Source of the DNA: Mucilaginibacter achroorhodeus
GTDB lineage: Bacteria; Bacteroidota; Bacteroidia; Sphingobacteriales; Sphingobacteriaceae
Assembly (NCBI RefSeq): GCF_007846095.1
Contig: NZ_VOEI01000001.1
Coordinates: 744,001 to 808,000 of the forward strand
DNA length: 64,000 bases
Reading direction: 5' to 3'
The notes under the pieces are model-generated. The model searched no databases and was not told the origin of the DNA. It saw only the letters and a program-made list of their open reading frames with translations. Shown here piece after piece: positions 27,250-35,866 of this stretch. The position numbers and the translations under genes were made by a program. The stretch's first letter is position 1. Each line of letters begins with the position of its first letter.

Positions 27250-27822
27250 ATGAAGATTGGTTTACTATTCGGTTCATTTAATCCTATCCACATCGGGCAT
27301 TTGATAATTGCCAACTACATGGCTAACCATACCGCTTTGGATAAGGTTTGGTTAGTAGTATCGCCGCAAAACCCTTTAAAAAAATACGGAGACCTCATCA
27401 ATACTTATGATCGTTTAGAGATGGCTAAGCTGGCTACCGAGAATGCCTCAAATATTTCGGTAAGCGATGTGGAGTTGAAGCTGCCGCAGCCGTCTTATAC
27501 CATAGATACACTTGCCCATCTCAAAGAAAAATATCCTGAACACGAATTTGCGCTGATCATGGGTTCTGATAACCTGGTTACCTTGCACAAGTGGAAGAAT
27601 TATAACCTCATTCTGCGCGATTACCAGATATTTGTTTACCCACGCCCCGGGTATGAAAATGCTGAGTTTGCATCCCATCCATCAGTAACCATTACCATGA
27701 CACCGTTGATGGAACTCTCAGCGACATTTATCCGAAAATCCATCAAAGAAAAGAAGAACATACAGTTTTTCGTGCCCGATCCTGTTCTTAAGTTTATTGA
27801 GAGCAAAAGTTTGTATAAGTAA
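27250..27822 (+). CDS. nadD: Nicotinate-nucleotide adenylyltransferase
   Basis: 190 residues. It joins nicotinate mononucleotide and ATP to give deamido-NAD, late in NAD synthesis. The nucleotidyltransferase HxGH-type motif is in GSFNPIHIGHL (about 8-18) and the ISAT-like C-terminal motif in LSATFIRKSI. IMGSDNLVTLHKWKNY is the family's substrate-binding stretch. It follows gmk in the operon but is separated by element B. An inverted heptad pair follows its stop. Confidence 0.95.
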   Translation: MKIGLLFGSFNPIHIGHLIIANYMANHTALDKVWLVVSPQNPLKKYGDLINTYDRLEMAKLATENASNISVSDVELKLPQPSYTIDTLAHLKEKYPEHEFALIMGSDNLVTLHKWKNYNLILRDYQIFVYPRPGYENAEFASHPSVTITMTPLMELSATFIRKSIKEKKNIQFFVPDPVLKFIESKSLYK

Positions 27823-27824
27823 GC

Positions 27825-27889
27825 TAAGAGCTTAACGCATAAAGCTAAAAGCCTTTTGCAAGCTTTCGGCTTTAGTCTTTCACCTTTCC
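27825..27889. repeat. Empty inverted heptad-array pair after nadD
   Basis: Left arm 27825-27852 (minus-strand units GCTTTTA, GCTTTAT and two more) and right arm 27862-27889 (units GCTTTCG, GCTTTAG and two more) are each four 7-nt units, separated by 9 nt. The arms are inverted relative to each other and imperfect. They could act as a transcription-stopping hairpin, though no U-tract follows. Confidence 0.65.
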
Positions 27890-27901
27890 GCTCATAACCT
27901 C

Positions 27902-27909
27902 TATCTTTG
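27902..27909 (+). promoter_or_regulatory. Promoter -7 box abutting the miaE-like gene
   Basis: TATCTTTG matches TAnnTTTG; the GTG start follows 5 nt later, again implying a leaderless or nearly leaderless transcript. A TTT at 27878-27880 gives a 21-nt spacing to a weak -33 element. Confidence 0.5.
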
Positions 27910-27914
27910 CTCCT

Positions 27915-28514
27915 GTGAACGAGAAAACCATTTTAAAGCTGCAATTACCTACCGATCCATTGTGGGTGAAAAACGTTGTGGAAAGCAATATTGAAGAGTT
28001 GCTGACCGATCATGCGTTTTGCGAGCAAAAGGCGGCCAGCAATGCCATTACCCTAATTGTACAAAACCCCAACCTTAGCGACCTGGTGCAGGAAATGTGC
28101 GATTTGGTGCAGGAGGAAATGGAACATTTTAAACGAGTTCATCAGATCATTATTCAACGCGGCTACACTTTAGGCCGCGAACGTAAGGACGATTACGTAA
28201 ACGAACTTCGCAAGTTTATGATAGTTGGCGGAGGCCGCGAGGCACAACTGATAGATCGCCTTTTGCTATCTGCCATGATCGAGGCGCGCAGCTGCGAACG
28301 CTTCAAGGTCCTTTCAGAAAATATCGACGATAAAGAATTATCCGATTTCTATTATGAACTGATGGTGAGTGAAGCTACCCACTACGCCACCTTTATCCGC
28401 TTGGCTAAAAAGTATGCTGTTGATGTTGATGTAGATAAACGCTGGACAGCGTTTTTGGCTTTTGAAGCCCAGGTTATCCAAAATTACGGCAAGGCCGAAA
28501 CCATCCACGGATAA
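27915..28514 (+). CDS. miaE: tRNA 2-methylthio-N6-isopentenyladenosine hydroxylase (MiaE-like)
   Basis: 199 residues, a ferritin-like diiron monooxygenase. Metal-ligand stretches are visible: EEMEHFKRVHQ (ExxH), MIEARSCERFK and SEATHYATF. MiaE hydroxylates the isopentenyl group of ms2i6A at tRNA position 37. The GTG at 27915 is the only sensible start. MiaB, which makes the preceding methylthio group, is encoded in the same window at 43939, so both late steps are covered. The hydroxylase assignment for this phylum rests on family similarity. Confidence 0.87.
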   Translation: MNEKTILKLQLPTDPLWVKNVVESNIEELLTDHAFCEQKAASNAITLIVQNPNLSDLVQEMCDLVQEEMEHFKRVHQIIIQRGYTLGRERKDDYVNELRKFMIVGGGREAQLIDRLLLSAMIEARSCERFKVLSENIDDKELSDFYYELMVSEATHYATFIRLAKKYAVDVDVDKRWTAFLAFEAQVIQNYGKAETIHG

Positions 28515-28584
28515 TTCGTCTACACATACTGCCCGCTTACCGATACTTTACTTATTTTTAAGCTGATTAACAGTTCTTTTGGGG

Positions 28585-29793
28585 ATGCTACGCTTAAAAA
28601 CCTTTTCGGTACTCATACATATAGCCTGCTGGTTATTGTTCATGGCCTTCCCGCTGTTGTTCTTGAACGGCCCGGATGGCAATGTTTCCATGGGCACTAT
28701 CATCGTGTCGCCATACTATTGGCTGTTCTGCGCTACCTATATTGCCTTATTCTATCTCAACACCAACTTCCTTTTTCCGCGGTTTTTCCTCAGGAAAAAA
28801 TATATTGACTATGCCGTCATCTGTTTTTGTCTGCTCGGTGTGGTATACGTTCTTAAGCCTTACGATAAGTTGTTGCACAGCATTAACAAAAAAGCTTTTG
28901 CACAAATGGCAGCTTCACAGTTTGGTATGCCGCCGACCGGTTTTCCCGGAGCTATGCCACCAGGTTTTACACCGGATAGTAACGGTCAACAGCTGCCGCC
29001 GCCGCCAAATATGCAGCCTGACAGCGCTCAAGGGCCGCAAATGTTTCCCGGAGGGATGCCTCCTCCGCAATTCAGAGAGCGCTGGCGTAATGGCAGAAGA
29101 AAACATTTTGATTCTTCGAGTTTATTCCTGTTCCTGATGATAATGGCTTTGAGCACCGCTATCAAAACGGTTGTGCAATGGCAAACAACAGAGCAAAGAG
29201 CAATTAGTGCCGAGGCTGAAAAGGCAAGCGCAGAACTATCTTTTCTAAAAGCACAGATCAATCCTCACTTTTTATTCAATACACTTAACAATATCTACAC
29301 GCTTGCCATTACCAATAACGAGTATACGGCAGATAGCATCATGAAGCTATCTAACATTATGCGCTACGTTACCGATGATGTGAGAGAAGACCTGGTAGAT
29401 CTGCAAAATGAGGTTAATTGTATCTCCAATTACATTGATCTGCAACGGTTACGCCTGGGTGCAAAAACGGTTGTAAGCTTTACCGTGCAAGGCGATCTTG
29501 CAAACAAAAAGATAGCCCCCTTACTGCTAATGACCTTCGTAGAAAACGTTTTTAAGTATGGCATAAGCAAACAGCACCAAAGCAATATCGACATAAACCT
29601 GCTTGTTAAACCTGATACCATCACCTTCCTTTGTGTGAACCCGATATTTGAACGAAACCAAAATCTGGAACGTACCGGCATCGGCATTAACAACACACGC
29701 GAAAGATTAAAATATCTTTATCCCGGTAAACACATCCTCAACATCAACGAGGAGAATAACCAATTCACCGTGATACTTACCTTATACAGCTGA
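28585..29793 (+). CDS. LytS/YehU-type sensor histidine kinase with Met/Pro-rich loop
   Basis: 402 residues from the ATG at 28585 (a TTG six nt upstream is less likely). Four membrane segments lie near 10-28, 40-60, 75-90 and 178-195. The last two flank a large loop (91-177) very rich in Met, Pro and Gly at 114-162. Cytoplasmic His_kinase domain with phospho-acceptor His228 in INPHFLFNTLNN and an ATPase part (LLMTFVENVFKYG, GIGINNTRERL). It begins a two-component pair with the LytTR regulator 4 nt downstream. The signal is unknown; the loop composition could suit metal or surface interaction, which is speculation. Confidence 0.92.
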   Translation: MLRLKTFSVLIHIACWLLFMAFPLLFLNGPDGNVSMGTIIVSPYYWLFCATYIALFYLNTNFLFPRFFLRKKYIDYAVICFCLLGVVYVLKPYDKLLHSINKKAFAQMAASQFGMPPTGFPGAMPPGFTPDSNGQQLPPPPNMQPDSAQGPQMFPGGMPPPQFRERWRNGRRKHFDSSSLFLFLMIMALSTAIKTVVQWQTTEQRAISAEAEKASAELSFLKAQINPHFLFNTLNNIYTLAITNNEYTADSIMKLSNIMRYVTDDVREDLVDLQNEVNCISNYIDLQRLRLGAKTVVSFTVQGDLANKKIAPLLLMTFVENVFKYGISKQHQSNIDINLLVKPDTITFLCVNPIFERNQNLERTGIGINNTRERLKYLYPGKHILNINEENNQFTVILTLYS

Positions 29794-29797
29794 TGAT

Positions 29798-30499
29798 ATG
29801 CAATTGAAATGTGTTGCCATAGATGATGAGCCGCTGGCACTGGAGTTGATAAAAAATTATATCTCAAAGTTTCCATCATTGAACCTTATGCAAACTTTTG
29901 AGGATGCCATATACGGTGCGGAATACCTGCGTAACAATCCTATCGACCTGCTATTCATCGATATCAACATGCCCGATATTACGGGTATAGACCTGGTGCG
30001 TGCGCTGGAGAACAAACCCATGGTGATATTTACTACAGCATACAAAAACTTTGCGTTTGAGGGCTTTGAGTTGGAAGCTGTAGACTACCTGCTTAAGCCT
30101 ATTGATATTAAACGTTTCGGTAAGGCTATTGAGAAAGCCGCTGATTACCACCGGTACAAAAATGCAACCAATGGTGATGGGGAGGGCGAAAGCTTATATG
30201 TCTATTCGGAATACAAAATGGTTAAGATAAACCATAAGGATATCGAATACATTGAGAGCATGGAAGACTATATTAAGATACACCTGCAGTTTGATAAAAC
30301 CATACTAACGCTGATGCCGCTTAAGCGGGTCTTAGAGAAACTGCCGGAGGATAGGTTTCAGCGTATTCACCGCAGCTATATTGTGCCGGTAAACAAGATC
30401 ATCTCTATACAAAACCGCAAAATTAAACTCCCTACCGTTGAATTACCGGTAAGCGACAGCTATGCCGACTTTGCGCGCCGCTGGATGAAAATGAAGTAA
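29798..30499 (+). CDS. LytTR-family response regulator
   Basis: 233 residues. The receiver domain (1-120) has acidic residues D9/D10, phospho-acceptor D55 in LLFIDINMPDITG and the conserved K100. The LytTR DNA-binding domain (about 137-233) has YIESMEDYIKIHL and the RIHRSYIVP signature. It should act on promoters in response to the adjacent kinase. The closest downstream gene is the dioxygenase-like gene at 30612, a possible target only by position. Confidence 0.95.
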   Translation: MQLKCVAIDDEPLALELIKNYISKFPSLNLMQTFEDAIYGAEYLRNNPIDLLFIDINMPDITGIDLVRALENKPMVIFTTAYKNFAFEGFELEAVDYLLKPIDIKRFGKAIEKAADYHRYKNATNGDGEGESLYVYSEYKMVKINHKDIEYIESMEDYIKIHLQFDKTILTLMPLKRVLEKLPEDRFQRIHRSYIVPVNKIISIQNRKIKLPTVELPVSDSYADFARRWMKMK

Positions 30500-30611
30500 A
30501 TCTGCAGTAATCGACACAAAACAGGCGTTTACCGATACCCGCTTCAGTCCCCGTTATTAGCGTTCTACTTTTACAGAAACAAATAAACACACCCCTGCTA
30601 ATTTCTGTAAC

Positions 30612-31340
30612 ATGGAGCGTAAACATTTTTTAAGATCATTTGCCATTGCCGCCGCGGCAACTCCAATGCTGTTAGATGCCTGTAAAAAAGATTCAACAGA
30701 TACCGCAATCGACAGCACAGGCACCACAACATCAGCAGATACCAACACGGGCAGTAGTGCCTGCCGGCTAACCCCAACCGAGGTAGAAGGTCCTTACCCT
30801 TACCCCGGAGGTGAATTGAAAAACCCGCTTGACCGATCTGACATTACCGGCGGACAAACAGGTGTACCGCTGGTGCTTAACCTTTTGGTTGTTAACACTA
30901 ACGACAATTGTAACGCGGTACAAAATGCCCGGGTTGATATATGGCACTGCAGCAAGGATGGATATTACTCTGGTTACGGTAACCAAAATGGTAAAAGCTT
31001 TGTAGGCGAAACCTTTTTACGCGGTTATCAAACCACTGATGCTAAGGGTGCTGTAACCTTTACCACCGTTTATCCGGGTTGGTACCAGGGCCGGGCAACA
31101 CATATTCACTTTGAGATCTTTGTTAATAATGTAATGAAGAAAACGGCGCAGTTTGCCTTCCCTGAAAATATCTCCGACGCGGTGCATACGCATTACGGCG
31201 TAGGCGTAAATACTACCCGCAATGCCAATGACGGCATTTTAGGCAACTCGGCTACCGACCTGGCTAACGAAACGCCATCGCTAACAGGGAGCATTGCAGC
31301 AGGTTACACAGGTACGTATACATTCGGCATTGCATTATAG
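30612..31340 (+). CDS. Exported intradiol dioxygenase-like lipoprotein
   Basis: 242 residues. The N-terminus has a hydrophobic leader ending LLDAC, a probable lipoprotein site. The core resembles protocatechuate 3,4-dioxygenase beta chains: the opening TEVEGPYPYPG, NARVDIWHCSKDGYYSGY, and the iron-ligand cluster of two Tyr (VYPGWYQGR among them) and two His in ATHIHFEIF. Such enzymes open catechol rings with ferric iron. Exported, lipid-anchored members are frequent in Bacteroidota but their substrates are undefined. A near -7 box (TACTTTTA, about 30565) precedes it. Confidence 0.83.
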   Translation: MERKHFLRSFAIAAAATPMLLDACKKDSTDTAIDSTGTTTSADTNTGSSACRLTPTEVEGPYPYPGGELKNPLDRSDITGGQTGVPLVLNLLVVNTNDNCNAVQNARVDIWHCSKDGYYSGYGNQNGKSFVGETFLRGYQTTDAKGAVTFTTVYPGWYQGRATHIHFEIFVNNVMKKTAQFAFPENISDAVHTHYGVGVNTTRNANDGILGNSATDLANETPSLTGSIAAGYTGTYTFGIAL

Positions 31341-31384
31341 ATCACCGGGACAATATATATTTCGATCACAACAAAACTATCGTC

Positions 31385-31909
31385 ATGTCAAAAGCTATCA
31401 TCAAACTTACCTACAAACAGGTTATTGATTCATCGGCCAAAACAGATTTTGAACGCAACATTCTTTCTGCTTCTTACCGGGAGTTTTTACTCAAGTCGCA
31501 GGCATATAACCCCGGTAATGTTTTAAAAACGTTCAGCGAGATGAAGAATAACGATGGGCGGGCCAATTCGTTGCATTACAAGCTCAGTTTTGTGATAGGT
31601 TACTTTATTGAAACGTTAAAGAATAAGATACCGTTACTCACCGATACGCTGGGCAACAGCATCAACTTTGAGGTGCCGCAAATGGAGTTGATAGAATCTG
31701 ATATAACAGATATTAAAGCGCATAAAGTTGCCATTAACTACATTACCGGCGAACTGTTGTTATTGAACACTATAGGCGAATACCTTGTGCTATCGGCCAA
31801 CAAAGGCGAAACAACATTTACCATAAAGATGCAGGACCACTTGGCTATAAGCAGCTATCAACCTGTTGGCAGCAATGTTTTAAACAAACAAAATGCTTTA
31901 GCTGCATAA
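31385..31909 (+). CDS. Hypothetical cytoplasmic protein
   Basis: 174 residues with no signal peptide or membrane segment and an even soluble composition. I recognise no family or motif. It lies 44 nt after the dioxygenase gene and ends at a good terminator, so it is probably the last gene of that transcript. Ordinary codon use suggests a real gene. Confidence 0.65.
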   Translation: MSKAIIKLTYKQVIDSSAKTDFERNILSASYREFLLKSQAYNPGNVLKTFSEMKNNDGRANSLHYKLSFVIGYFIETLKNKIPLLTDTLGNSINFEVPQMELIESDITDIKAHKVAINYITGELLLLNTIGEYLVLSANKGETTFTIKMQDHLAISSYQPVGSNVLNKQNALAA

Positions 31910-31952
31910 CGGTATACCCCGATTTTTTCATAATTAGTGTTTGGTTTAGTGT

Positions 31953-31989
31953 TTATGCCTCTGCAGCGATTGCGGGGGCATAACTTTTT
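31953..31989 (+). terminator. Intrinsic terminator
   Basis: TTATGCC (31953-31959) pairs with GGCATAA (31977-31983), extended inward by several pairs, and a T-run follows. It ends the plus-strand transcript and abuts the stop of the convergent monooxygenase gene. Confidence 0.75.
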
Positions 31990-33589
31990 ATGGGGTTTTA
32001 AAACCAACCACATTACGCAGGTAATTATTCATCATGCCGATATCTATCAGGTCATTCAGGTAACCGATATGCATATCCGGCCTTACAATAACGACTTTGC
32101 GGGTGCCTTCCGGTATCTGCAGTACATCAAATACCTTTTGGTTAGCCGGCGAGTAAGGCAAATGAAAAAAGTTAATGGCGCCATTGTAATCCTGCGTAAG
32201 CCATTTTGCTATAGTAAACAAAAAGCTCTCCTGCACATGCCCAAAGGTAAGTAGTGTAAAACCGGGCTTGGCACACCAACTGTGAAGGTCGGTCTTGGTT
32301 TTTTTCTTTTCGTCGAAAATTTCAAGATAAGGCAGCCTGTCGCCGGCTTTAATTTCCGTCGGTCTGCCTAATGAAAGGCTCAGTTTGCTATCGCGATAAC
32401 TGATCCCGATCTGTGATGCCCGTTTAAAAAAGAAATTACGGGTGCCTTCTTTCTCCCAGCCAAACTTAAGTACCCTCGGCACAACATATTTTTTTAAAAT
32501 GTTTCCAAACCATGTTCGGGAGGTTACCACATTAAAGACCCTATCAGTAGTGTTCAGTAATTGCTTTGCTACCGGCATTCTTTCTTCTGCGTAACTATCA
32601 AGGATGTTAGGCACTATCTGTCCGTTTATCACGGCAGCCAGTTTCCACGCCAGGTTGTAAGCATCCTGTAAACCGGTGTTCATGCCCTGCCCGCCAACCG
32701 GCGAGTGAATGTGCGCAGCATCGCCTACAAGGAAACAGTTACCCTCGTTAAATTGGGTAGCCATTCTGTGATGTAGTTTATAGGTGGTAAACCAGTTAAC
32801 TTTTTCTACCTGCAAGTCCTTTTTAGTAACGCTTTTTAATGCAGGTAAAACAGCATCAAGCGTGGGGCTTTCGTCGTTCTCCAACTCATCCGGCAAACTG
32901 GCCACTATCCTGAAGCTATCAGTCTCCGGTAATGGAAAAAACCCGGCGAAGCCTCGTTTATCTATATATAAACTGATCAATTGATCATCAATAACCGACC
33001 TTAGCTTAACATCTGCCAGAAAAAACTTATGCTTGTAAGTATCACCGCTAAAATGCATACCCATTTGCTTGCGTACCATACTATGCGCGCCATCTGCACC
33101 AATTACGTAATCGCAGGTAATCTGATAAGTTTGATCAGCAATTTGTAAGCGGGCTTGGCTTTTAGCGCCTAACTGACGTAACGATACAAGCGATGTTTGC
33201 CAATAAACCGGGCATGCAGCTTGCGTCAGAAAATTCAGCAACAGGCGTTCATTTTTGCTTTGCGGGTAGAGGAGTATATACGGGTATAGCGTTTGCTGGT
33301 CCCCAATTTGATCGAGATCGAGTTCTGCAAGGTGTTCGCCTTCCTTGTAATAGGCTAAGCCTTTTGCCTTTTTACCCTCCTCCAATGCTTTCTCAACCAT
33401 GCCCATTTGGCGGTACATCTCCAAAGAACGGGCTTGTACAGCCAACGCTTTTGATTGGCTTGTTGGGCCTGGCTTGCTATCTATAATAACTGGTTGTATA
33501 CCATAACGCAGCAGTTGTGCAGCCATCATTAAGCCAGATGGACCTGCCCCTACAATGAGCACACTGGTATGTTGCGGCGGCTTCAGCAT
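31988..33589 (-). CDS. FAD-dependent aromatic monooxygenase (PheA/TfdB type)
   Basis: 533 residues. The FAD-binding Rossmann motif is GAGPSGLMMAAQLL near residue 14; the DG-type motif is VIGADGAHSMVRKQ near 165; GDAAHIHSPVGGQGMNTG (about 290) is the second FAD site. The C-terminal thioredoxin-like domain is present. Members hydroxylate phenols and related rings with NADPH and oxygen; the substrate is not readable. Its ATG overlaps the stop of the upstream methyltransferase by one base (TGATG), indicating translational coupling. Confidence 0.9.
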   Translation of the reverse strand: MLKPPQHTSVLIVGAGPSGLMMAAQLLRYGIQPVIIDSKPGPTSQSKALAVQARSLEMYRQMGMVEKALEEGKKAKGLAYYKEGEHLAELDLDQIGDQQTLYPYILLYPQSKNERLLLNFLTQAACPVYWQTSLVSLRQLGAKSQARLQIADQTYQITCDYVIGADGAHSMVRKQMGMHFSGDTYKHKFFLADVKLRSVIDDQLISLYIDKRGFAGFFPLPETDSFRIVASLPDELENDESPTLDAVLPALKSVTKKDLQVEKVNWFTTYKLHHRMATQFNEGNCFLVGDAAHIHSPVGGQGMNTGLQDAYNLAWKLAAVINGQIVPNILDSYAEERMPVAKQLLNTTDRVFNVVTSRTWFGNILKKYVVPRVLKFGWEKEGTRNFFFKRASQIGISYRDSKLSLSLGRPTEIKAGDRLPYLEIFDEKKKTKTDLHSWCAKPGFTLLTFGHVQESFLFTIAKWLTQDYNGAINFFHLPYSPANQKVFDVLQIPEGTRKVVIVRPDMHIGYLNDLIDIGMMNNYLRNVVGFKTP

Positions 33590-34299
33590 CAGGCATGGAA
33601 CAGCAAAAATATTGCCGGGCGTTTACGCAGATCGGGTACCTGTTTTTGCCAGGCTGCTATGGTTTGTGTTTTGATAAATTCTGTGGGGGCCGTAATATCG
33701 CAGGCAATGCAAAGGCGGGTGTTAGGTTTACAGGTCTTTAAAACCTCCTGCAGCATGCTATCATTACGGAACGGTGTTTCTATAAACAGCTGAGTTTGTT
33801 TATGCTTCTCAGCCGCACTCTCAAGATCTTTAATGCGTTTAGCGCGATCCGCTTTATCTATGGGCAAATACCCATGAAAAGTAAAGCGTTGCCCGTTAAA
33901 TCCCGATGCCATCAGCGCCAATAAAATGGAGCTTGGCCCTACCAATGGCACCACCGCTATTCCCTTGCGGTGTGCCTCAGCAACAATATCCGCACCAGGA
34001 TCAGCTATACCGGGGCAACCAGCCTCGCTCATCAAACCAACATCATTGCCTGCCAGCAAGCCTTTAAAAAAATCTTTTAATCCGCTATCACGATTGTGCT
34101 TGCCATAATCGTGTATCAGCAATTCGCTCTGCGGTGTTTTCAATCCGGCCTGTTTCAGAAACTTGCGGGCGGTTTTCTCGTTCTCTACGATGTATTCCTT
34201 AATACTGTTGATGGTATCCGTGAGATACGGCGTAAATGATTGGGCCGCAGCTTCATCAGCAAGGGGTACAGGTATGAGGTAGAGTGTTCCGTTTGGCAT
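33589..34299 (-). CDS. RsmI-like SAM-dependent methyltransferase
   Basis: 236 residues of the tetrapyrrole-methylase fold. GTLYLIPVPL at the N-terminus, SEAGCPGIADPGADIV (about 92) and the LVGPSSILLALMASG stretch are typical of RsmI/YraL, which 2'-O-methylates C1402 of 16S rRNA. It differs from standard RsmI enough (short, altered N-terminus) that Bacteroidota copies are often left as plain methyltransferases. It overlaps the monooxygenase start by one base. Confidence 0.83.
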   Translation of the reverse strand: MPNGTLYLIPVPLADEAAAQSFTPYLTDTINSIKEYIVENEKTARKFLKQAGLKTPQSELLIHDYGKHNRDSGLKDFFKGLLAGNDVGLMSEAGCPGIADPGADIVAEAHRKGIAVVPLVGPSSILLALMASGFNGQRFTFHGYLPIDKADRAKRIKDLESAAEKHKQTQLFIETPFRNDSMLQEVLKTCKPNTRLCIACDITAPTEFIKTQTIAAWQKQVPDLRKRPAIFLLFHA

Positions 34300-34362
34300 G
34301 GTGCAAATATATAGCCCTCACAAATCCTCCCTAATAGGGGGCTTTGTGAGGATAGTGTATCG

Positions 34363-35619
34363 TTATTTGAGTTTAGCTAATGCCTCTCTGATTCTTGGTG
34401 TCATTTGCTCGATATCTTCCAGCGTGGTTGCACCAACCGATGCTCTGAACCAGGTAACTTCCTCGCCGGTACCAAAGGCCGAGAACGGTACAAAGGCAAC
34501 ACCCGCTTCTTTTATCAGGTAAAAGTTTACATCGGCGCTGTTCTCCAATACTTTACCATCCGGGGTTGTTTTGCCGGTGTAGTCTAAGTTAATGGTAAGA
34601 TATATAGCACCCATCGGCTCTATTGAATCCACCGCAAAGCCTTCTGATTTGAGCTGCTGGAAACCTTGATGCAAGTTGTTCAGGCTGGCTTGTATCCTGT
34701 CTTTAAGCGTATCAAGATAACCGTTTACAAAATCATCGTTTTTCAGGTATTCGGCCATGGCAACCTGTTCTGCCTTCGGCGACCATGCACCCATGTGGCC
34801 AACAATGGCCTTCATGTTATTGATGATAAACGCCGGGCCAAAGCCCCAACCTACACGTACACCTGTAGCAGCAAAGCATTTTGAGCCGCCATCGATGAAT
34901 ACAGTATAATCTTTTAATTCGGGGCGAAGCGTTACCGGGTCGTAATGTTTGTACTCACCGAACGTTAGCTGAGAATAGATCTGATCATACAAAAGGTACA
35001 ATGGTTTCTCATCGGCACTCCTGCTTTTATTTTCGGCTATCACCAGGTCGCATATCTCTTCCAGATCCTTTTTATCAAACATGGTACCGGTTGGGTTAAG
35101 CGGAGAACAAAGGGCCAGCAAAGTAGCGCCCTTTAAATGCGGGCGGATCTCTTCTGCCGTAGGCATAAAATTATTTTCAGGGCGGGTTTCTACCAATACT
35201 GCTTCGGCACCGGTAAGGTCGCAGTAATGGTTATTGTTCCATGATGGTGTAGGGAAAACCACTTTATCGCCGGGGTCAACCAGGGCCAGGTAAGTAGAAT
35301 ATATCAATGGTCGCGATCCGCCCGAGATCAGTATCTGGTTGGCAGCATAATCCAAACCTAATGTGCGGTTAAGAAATGATGACACACTTTCGCGCAAGCT
35401 AAGCATACCATCTGCCGGTGGATAGTTGGTTTGGTTATGATTATAAGCATCGATAATGCCATCGCGCAGTTCAGCCGGGATAGGATAAATATCAGCGTCG
35501 AAATCACCAATCGTTAAATTGGCAATGTTCTGGCCTTGCTTTTTCAATTCGTTTATCTCTCCGGCTATTTTGATGATCTCAGAGCCATGAAGATTTTGTG
35601 CTAATACTGATATTTTCAT
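34363..35619 (-). CDS. Class I/II PLP-dependent aminotransferase
   Basis: 418 residues from the ATG at 35619 (KISVLAQNLHGSEI). The PLP lysine lies in DGGSKCFAATGVRVGW and the cofactor-binding Asn in CSPLNPTGTMF; SGGSRPLIYSTYLAL is the phosphate region. The aspartate-aminotransferase-like subgroup is likely, with the amino-acid partner undetermined. A longer frame reaching 35691 adds an unsupported N-terminus. The gene is flanked by short palindromes near 34318-34350 and 35700-35735. Confidence 0.9.
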   Translation of the reverse strand: MKISVLAQNLHGSEIIKIAGEINELKKQGQNIANLTIGDFDADIYPIPAELRDGIIDAYNHNQTNYPPADGMLSLRESVSSFLNRTLGLDYAANQILISGGSRPLIYSTYLALVDPGDKVVFPTPSWNNNHYCDLTGAEAVLVETRPENNFMPTAEEIRPHLKGATLLALCSPLNPTGTMFDKKDLEEICDLVIAENKSRSADEKPLYLLYDQIYSQLTFGEYKHYDPVTLRPELKDYTVFIDGGSKCFAATGVRVGWGFGPAFIINNMKAIVGHMGAWSPKAEQVAMAEYLKNDDFVNGYLDTLKDRIQASLNNLHQGFQQLKSEGFAVDSIEPMGAIYLTINLDYTGKTTPDGKVLENSADVNFYLIKEAGVAFVPFSAFGTGEEVTWFRASVGATTLEDIEQMTPRIREALAKLK

Positions 35620-35866
35620 TATAAGATATATTGAGCGCCAAAGATAGGAAAGCCCCCTCGAAATCGCGAAGCAATCGTGAACACCAAACAATTAAATGTG
35701 GTAATCTCTCCCTGAGATAGGAGAGATTTTAAAGATCAGGCTACGATTATATTTTGAGCGGGCAGAAGTGTAAGTCTCTGCGAAGCACAACGAGAGATCC
35801 TATACACCCAAAAAATCACATCTTATGTATATTCATCAAGCCTTACGTTGCTCAGGAAAACGGCTA

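Noticed and set aside
25130..27889. CRISPR array, because of short direct repeats
   Set aside because: Units are 7-9 nt in immediate tandem without spacers and there are no cas genes.
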